A stretch of DNA of 8,255 bases from Thermoplasmata archaeon (lineage in GTDB: Archaea > Thermoplasmatota > Thermoplasmata > Thermoplasmatales > Thermoplasmataceae): assembly GCA_021806345.1 (NCBI GenBank), contig JAJZXP010000007.1, positions 1 through 8,255 on the forward strand, given 5' to 3'. The position numbers and the translations under genes are program-made. Below the pieces are notes generated by a model that saw only the letters and a program-made list of their open reading frames with translations, ran no database searches and was not told the origin of the DNA. Of this stretch, positions 5,384 through 8,255 are shown piece after piece (positions within the stretch are counted from its first letter, which is position 1; each line of letters begins with the position of its first letter).

Positions 5384-7383
5384 TCTACAGTTACCTCTTT
5401 AATTGTTGTAGTATCGTTTCCGAACACGTCTATGACCTTTATCATTATCTTGTAAGTCCCAGGTTCATCATAATGATGGTCAATTGATGATAATTGCAGA
5501 TTCTTCTTTTTCTTTGTCCTGAATTCCTGCCATTCATTGTGGAATGTATCATCACGGTAATTCCAGTCCACACTCCAGTAATCTATGAAATCACTCCACT
5601 TGAGCATCTTATCTCTGAGTTCTTCCGGTATGGATTCTGGGTTCGGTATGATAAAATTTTCAAGGATAACTTTTACCTTTCTTCCTGAATCCGATAACTT
5701 AGCCTCCAGGAAGGCATGTTCGTAGAAGTCAACGTCTCCAGCCTCTACTGCTCTCTTATCCATTACCTCATTTGGTATGATCCTGAGAGAAATTCCAAAA
5801 TTGTAAGATTCCCTCAGCTCCCTTTGTATTCTGTCATTGAATTCCATCTCAAAATCCCATCCCAAGACGTCAAGAGATTTGAAACTGTTGTCTTTGGCTT
5901 CTTTCAGGCATTCTTCAACCTCTCCTTTTGTAACAGGGTAATCTATTGGGCCAACGTGGACCGCCTTACCTGATAATATGCCATGAATGTTTTTGTAATC
6001 ATAAACTGGCTTGGCTTTGTAAAGCTGTAAAATGAAGTCAATGTAATTTCTATAAACAGAGCCAAGATTCTGATCCATCCAGTGCTTTCTTTCATATTTT
6101 CCGAGGTTTAGGATCTCAAAAGGTTTACAATGAGGGATGTCAAGCAACCTTTTCCTTATGGTGTGAACCGAGAATCTACCTATGTCAGTTCCAATCCACC
6201 TTCTTTCAAGTTTTTCAGCTACAGTTGCAGTAGTTCCTGAACCTGAAAAGAAATCAGCAACTATATCCCCTGCATTAGATGATATGCTTATGATGCGTTC
6301 AAGAAGGTCTTCGGAATTTTCTGTAGGATATCCAGTAGATCTAGAATACGATTCTATATCTACCCACATATTGCTCACCTTCTTTTCATCCGATCCGAGA
6401 TATTCTACTTTGAAGTCATCTGAATTACATTCAATACATTTCTCCAACAGTTTCGTTCCATGTAAAATTACTCTCGAATTAACATCATAGAACTTGAACC
6501 TATTTCCTCTTTGTTTCATCCTTTTATAGAGTTCTTCATCAGATTCGGCGAAATAATAAAGTGCCCGACATTTTGAACAACGGAGTCGTAAGAAAAATTC
6601 TTCTAACAATTTATCTACTTTACTTTGCACTAAAGAAAAGTGTTGCCCAGGAGGAGGTGTTAGCACTTTTCCTAAAAATCTTCTTTCTCTAGGAAATCTA
6701 TCCTCTGCCATTAAGAACGATGTCCATTTTATGTCAGAAACTGGTCTATCCATTTTAAATTCGTTAAATATATAATCGTCACTTTTAGAATACCAGAAAA
6801 TGACATCATTATCAATTTCCATTTTACCTATGGCGCCAGCCACGTTCCTACCACGATTAACTATTATTTCATTTCTAAAGTTGTTATATCCAAACACTTC
6901 GTCCAAAATGGTTTTTATGTAATGAGCATAATGGTAGTCAAACCTTATCCAGACAGAACCATCATCAGTAATAAGGTCTTTCATAAGTGTAAATCTATCA
7001 TACATATACTGAAAGAAAGAACTGGGGCCTTCTTTCCACATGTTTCTATAAGCTATCTCTTCTATGGCGGAGGGTTCCTTGACTGCACCTTCATCTCCAA
7101 CTTCTAAAGTTATATTCATGTTTGTGCCCGTGAAAAACGGCGGATCTGCGTAAATTAATTTTATTTTTCCACGAAACTCTGGCAGCAAAGATGCCATAAC
7201 ATATTTGTTGTCTCCCCAGATCAGTTTGTTCTTCCATTCGCCATTCTCGGAATCCTTCTTAAATTGAGCGAGCGTTCCAATATTTGATCTTGAAAGGTTT
7301 ATTGTCTCAATTTTCTGGAATGGAAGCTCAACTCTTTCAACTTCTTCTTTCTTGTTTTTCCAATAAATTCCAAAATCCCTCAT
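5380..7383 (-). CDS. mod: Type III modification DNA methyltransferase, Mod subunit (N6-adenine), 667 aa
   Basis: Mod transfers a methyl group from S-adenosylmethionine to an adenine and also provides sequence recognition for the Mod-Res complex. Motif IV appears as YADPPFFTG (78-86), DPPF replacing the usual DPPY. Motif I is DFFSGSGTT (377-385), preceded by the typical GYPTENSEDLLERII block. The order IV, recognition domain, motif I is that of the beta class. The recognition region holds two CxxC pairs (269-272 and 316-319) that could form a zinc ribbon. The last ~35 residues (YDEPGTYKIMIKVIDVFGND) resemble a PKD-type beta-sandwich strand set, which I recall in related Mod proteins. The ATG at 7383 is preceded by GAGGTG ten bases upstream. 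It overlaps res by ATGA and lies 21 bases after the end of a decayed gene. Confidence 0.93.
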   Translation of the reverse strand: MRDFGIYWKNKKEEVERVELPFQKIETINLSRSNIGTLAQFKKDSENGEWKNKLIWGDNKYVMASLLPEFRGKIKLIYADPPFFTGTNMNITLEVGDEGAVKEPSAIEEIAYRNMWKEGPSSFFQYMYDRFTLMKDLITDDGSVWIRFDYHYAHYIKTILDEVFGYNNFRNEIIVNRGRNVAGAIGKMEIDNDVIFWYSKSDDYIFNEFKMDRPVSDIKWTSFLMAEDRFPRERRFLGKVLTPPPGQHFSLVQSKVDKLLEEFFLRLRCSKCRALYYFAESDEELYKRMKQRGNRFKFYDVNSRVILHGTKLLEKCIECNSDDFKVEYLGSDEKKVSNMWVDIESYSRSTGYPTENSEDLLERIISISSNAGDIVADFFSGSGTTATVAEKLERRWIGTDIGRFSVHTIRKRLLDIPHCKPFEILNLGKYERKHWMDQNLGSVYRNYIDFILQLYKAKPVYDYKNIHGILSGKAVHVGPIDYPVTKGEVEECLKEAKDNSFKSLDVLGWDFEMEFNDRIQRELRESYNFGISLRIIPNEVMDKRAVEAGDVDFYEHAFLEAKLSDSGRKVKVILENFIIPNPESIPEELRDKMLKWSDFIDYWSVDWNYRDDTFHNEWQEFRTKKKKNLQLSSIDHHYDEPGTYKIMIKVIDVFGNDTTTIKEVTVE

Positions 7384-7393
7384 TTAATTTTCA

Positions 7394-7399
7394 CACCTC
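7394..7399 (-). promoter_or_regulatory. Ribosome binding site of mod
   Basis: On the minus strand GAGGTG stands ten bases before the mod ATG. This is the strongest SD in the window and supports both the chosen start and translation from a leadered mRNA. Confidence 0.6.
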
Positions 7400-7404
7400 T
7401 ATTT

Positions 7405-7862
7405 TCAGAGCCTCTTTATAATCTCTCTAGATACAATAGAAGCATCTGATAATAATATTTGTGGCTTTATTATATAATATCTACATATCTCCTTCTTGAG
7501 CAGTTTGATAATGTCAAGTATCTACAAATAATTAAACCTCCATAAGAACGTTGAGTTGCACGTGTTCTTGAGCAGTAAATAGTCTGATGATGAAACCTCG
7601 AAATTATTTGCTTCCATCACATTACTGATCAGTGCTGCCGGTTTCAGAAAGTCCTGTACTCCTATATTCTTCAACACTTCAATTTAAACCTCCAAGAAAT
7701 CCTGCTTCAGCGTTGTTTTGATAAAGTTCTTCCCACACTTTTTGATTCCTCCTACAATTTCCGGTGACTTTATTCTAATCCTTGCACCATTCTCATTGCT
7801 CCTTAAATGCGTTAAGAGCAGGACTAATAGTGATTCTCTTTCATGTTATTTGAGGTTTTCAT
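7405..7862 (-). pseudogene. Decayed gene of about 152 codons upstream of mod, unknown function
   Basis: An ATG at 7862 is preceded by AAGGTG four bases upstream. It reads MKTSNNMKENHY and stops (7824-7826). The next frame then reads on to 7405 with only two stops, TAA 7684-7686 and TAG 7522-7524, over about 143 codons. An unused frame in DNA this AT-rich would be expected to hold around ten stops. The read-through product has ordinary protein texture: RESLLVLLLTHLRSNENG, then IKKCGKNFIKTTLKQDFLEV, VLKNIGVQDFLKPAALISNV, and finally KPQILLSDASIVSREIIKRL before TGA. One base lost between 7824 and 7845 would join the two frames. It looks mainly helical, with no membrane span or motif I recognise. 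It ends 21 bases before mod on the same strand, so it was probably the first gene of the operon, perhaps a regulator (inference only). Confidence 0.5.
7471..7480 (-). promoter_or_regulatory. TATA-like box that could drive mod-res
   Basis: Minus-strand ATATTATATA resembles an archaeal box A. It lies about 90 bases ahead of the mod ATG, which would give a leader of roughly 60 bases containing the GAGGTG site. It sits inside the decayed gene, so it may be a new or accidental promoter. A second TATA-like TTATAAAG (7414-7421) is too close, because its expected start would fall at the SD itself. Confidence 0.25.
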
Positions 7863-7866
7863 TTGA

Positions 7867-7872
7867 CACCTT
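7867..7872 (-). promoter_or_regulatory. Ribosome binding site of the decayed gene
   Basis: Minus-strand AAGGTG lies four bases ahead of the ATG at 7862, with an AT-rich box-A-like stretch (about 7884-7900) further upstream. These retained signals support 7862 as the original start of the broken reading frame. Confidence 0.4.
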
Positions 7873-7928
7873 TTAAGTTTCCTGATTAAATTAATAAATT
7901 TTTGGTGGAAATCTATTTTATTCGTCTG

Positions 7929-8015
7929 GTCAGTGTTAGGATTTTTCAATGTTATTATGCAAAATCGAAACATTAGTCAAGATTTTAAATGAATACCTCC
8001 ATTGTCAACACTGAC
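7929..8015. repeat. Inverted repeat pair, possible small mobile-element remnant
   Basis: GTCAGTGTT (7929-7937) and its exact complement AACACTGAC (8007-8015) bound an 87-bp AT-rich stretch with no gene. A run of seven T follows at 8018-8024 on the plus strand. A partly similar CTGGTCAAGTTTA recurs near 8085-8097, compared with CTGGTCAGTGTTA at the left end. This could be a miniature element or a weak long-loop terminator, but no target-site duplication was recognised. Confidence 0.25.
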
Positions 8016-8131
8016 TCTTTTTTTATGTTTTCAATCCAACTAAGATGTGACCAATTAAAAAGTGTTAACCTATACTTAGAATGACTGGTCAAGTTTACAC
8101 AAAAATGCTAAGAAAAAGTATTAGATTTATA

Positions 8132-8137
8132 TAAAAA
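8132..8137 (-). terminator. T-run behind tRNA-Ala
   Basis: Immediately after base 73 of the tRNA, the minus strand reads TTTTTA. Short T-runs are the usual archaeal termination signal, so the tRNA transcript probably ends here or a few bases on. Confidence 0.4.
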
Positions 8138-8209
8138 TGGACCGGTCGGGATTTGAACCCGAGGCCTCTTGCTTGCAAAGCAAGCGATCTACCGCTGATC
8201 TACCGGCCC
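8138..8209 (-). tRNA. tRNA-Ala (anticodon UGC)
   Basis: The 72 nt fold into a full cloverleaf: acceptor GGGCCGG/CCGGTCC, D stem GATC/GATC with loop AGCGGTA, anticodon stem CTTGC/GCAAG with loop TTTGCAA, a five-base variable region, and T stem TCGGG/CCCGA with loop TTCAAAT. The anticodon TGC reads alanine GCN codons. The G3:U70 wobble pair and A73, the classical alanine identity elements, are both present. There is no intron, and CCA is not encoded. The GGGCC 5' end is typical of archaeal tRNA-Ala. A T-run follows the 3' end, and AT-rich sequence some 20-28 bases before the 5' end could be the box A. Confidence 0.97.
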
Positions 8210-8255
8210 TTTTCACCAGTATGTGTTAATACATAATTTAATTTTTGCTTGATTC

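Noticed and set aside
8138..8165. tRNA 3' half as a duplicated attachment site within the window
   Set aside because: No second copy of the T-arm sequence was seen anywhere else in the window.

Overview
The window looks archaeal. At its right edge is a 72-nt tRNA-Ala(UGC) gene without an encoded CCA, starting GGGCC, with the G3:U70 pair and A73. Protein genes are AT-rich, and several have TATA-like boxes just upstream of the start and little Shine-Dalgarno sequence. A thermoplasmatal or other AT-rich euryarchaeal host is a guess that the window alone cannot settle.

Layout, left to right. Positions 1-127 (minus) hold the N-terminus of an ABC-2 type permease that runs off the window. Positions 128-496 are AT-rich with weak promoter-like signals. 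Positions 497-1315 (plus) encode an unrecognised soluble protein, with a possible longer form from 404. It meets, tail to tail with a 4-bp overlap, an unrecognised four-helix membrane protein (1312-1845, minus). A visibly GC-richer, hairpin-rich stretch (about 1945-2130) has no convincing protein and is a candidate structured RNA or element remnant. It is followed by a 50-codon ORF (2191-2343) and a RelB-type antitoxin gene (2363-2539), both plus.

The rest is mostly a minus-strand cassette reading away from the tRNA. It starts with a decayed gene of about 152 codons (7405-7862: one frameshift and two internal stops). Next come an intact type III modification methyltransferase (mod, 5380-7383) and an intact type III restriction helicase-nuclease (res, 2846-5383), which overlap by ATGA. 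Last is a RelE-family toxin broken by one frameshift (2536-2809). The toxin's stop overlaps the stop of the plus-strand antitoxin, so toxin and antitoxin converge instead of forming the usual operon.

How it works together. Mod should methylate adenine at an asymmetric site and also supply sequence recognition to a Mod-Res complex; Res should translocate on and cut unmodified DNA. The RelBE remnants, unknown genes, decayed genes and tRNA edge fit an accessory defence island. No integrase, transposase, CRISPR array or duplicated tRNA end was seen. The best leads are the convergent, half-broken RelBE pair, the structured GC-rich island, the ghost gene ahead of mod, and the unknown soluble/membrane convergent pair.
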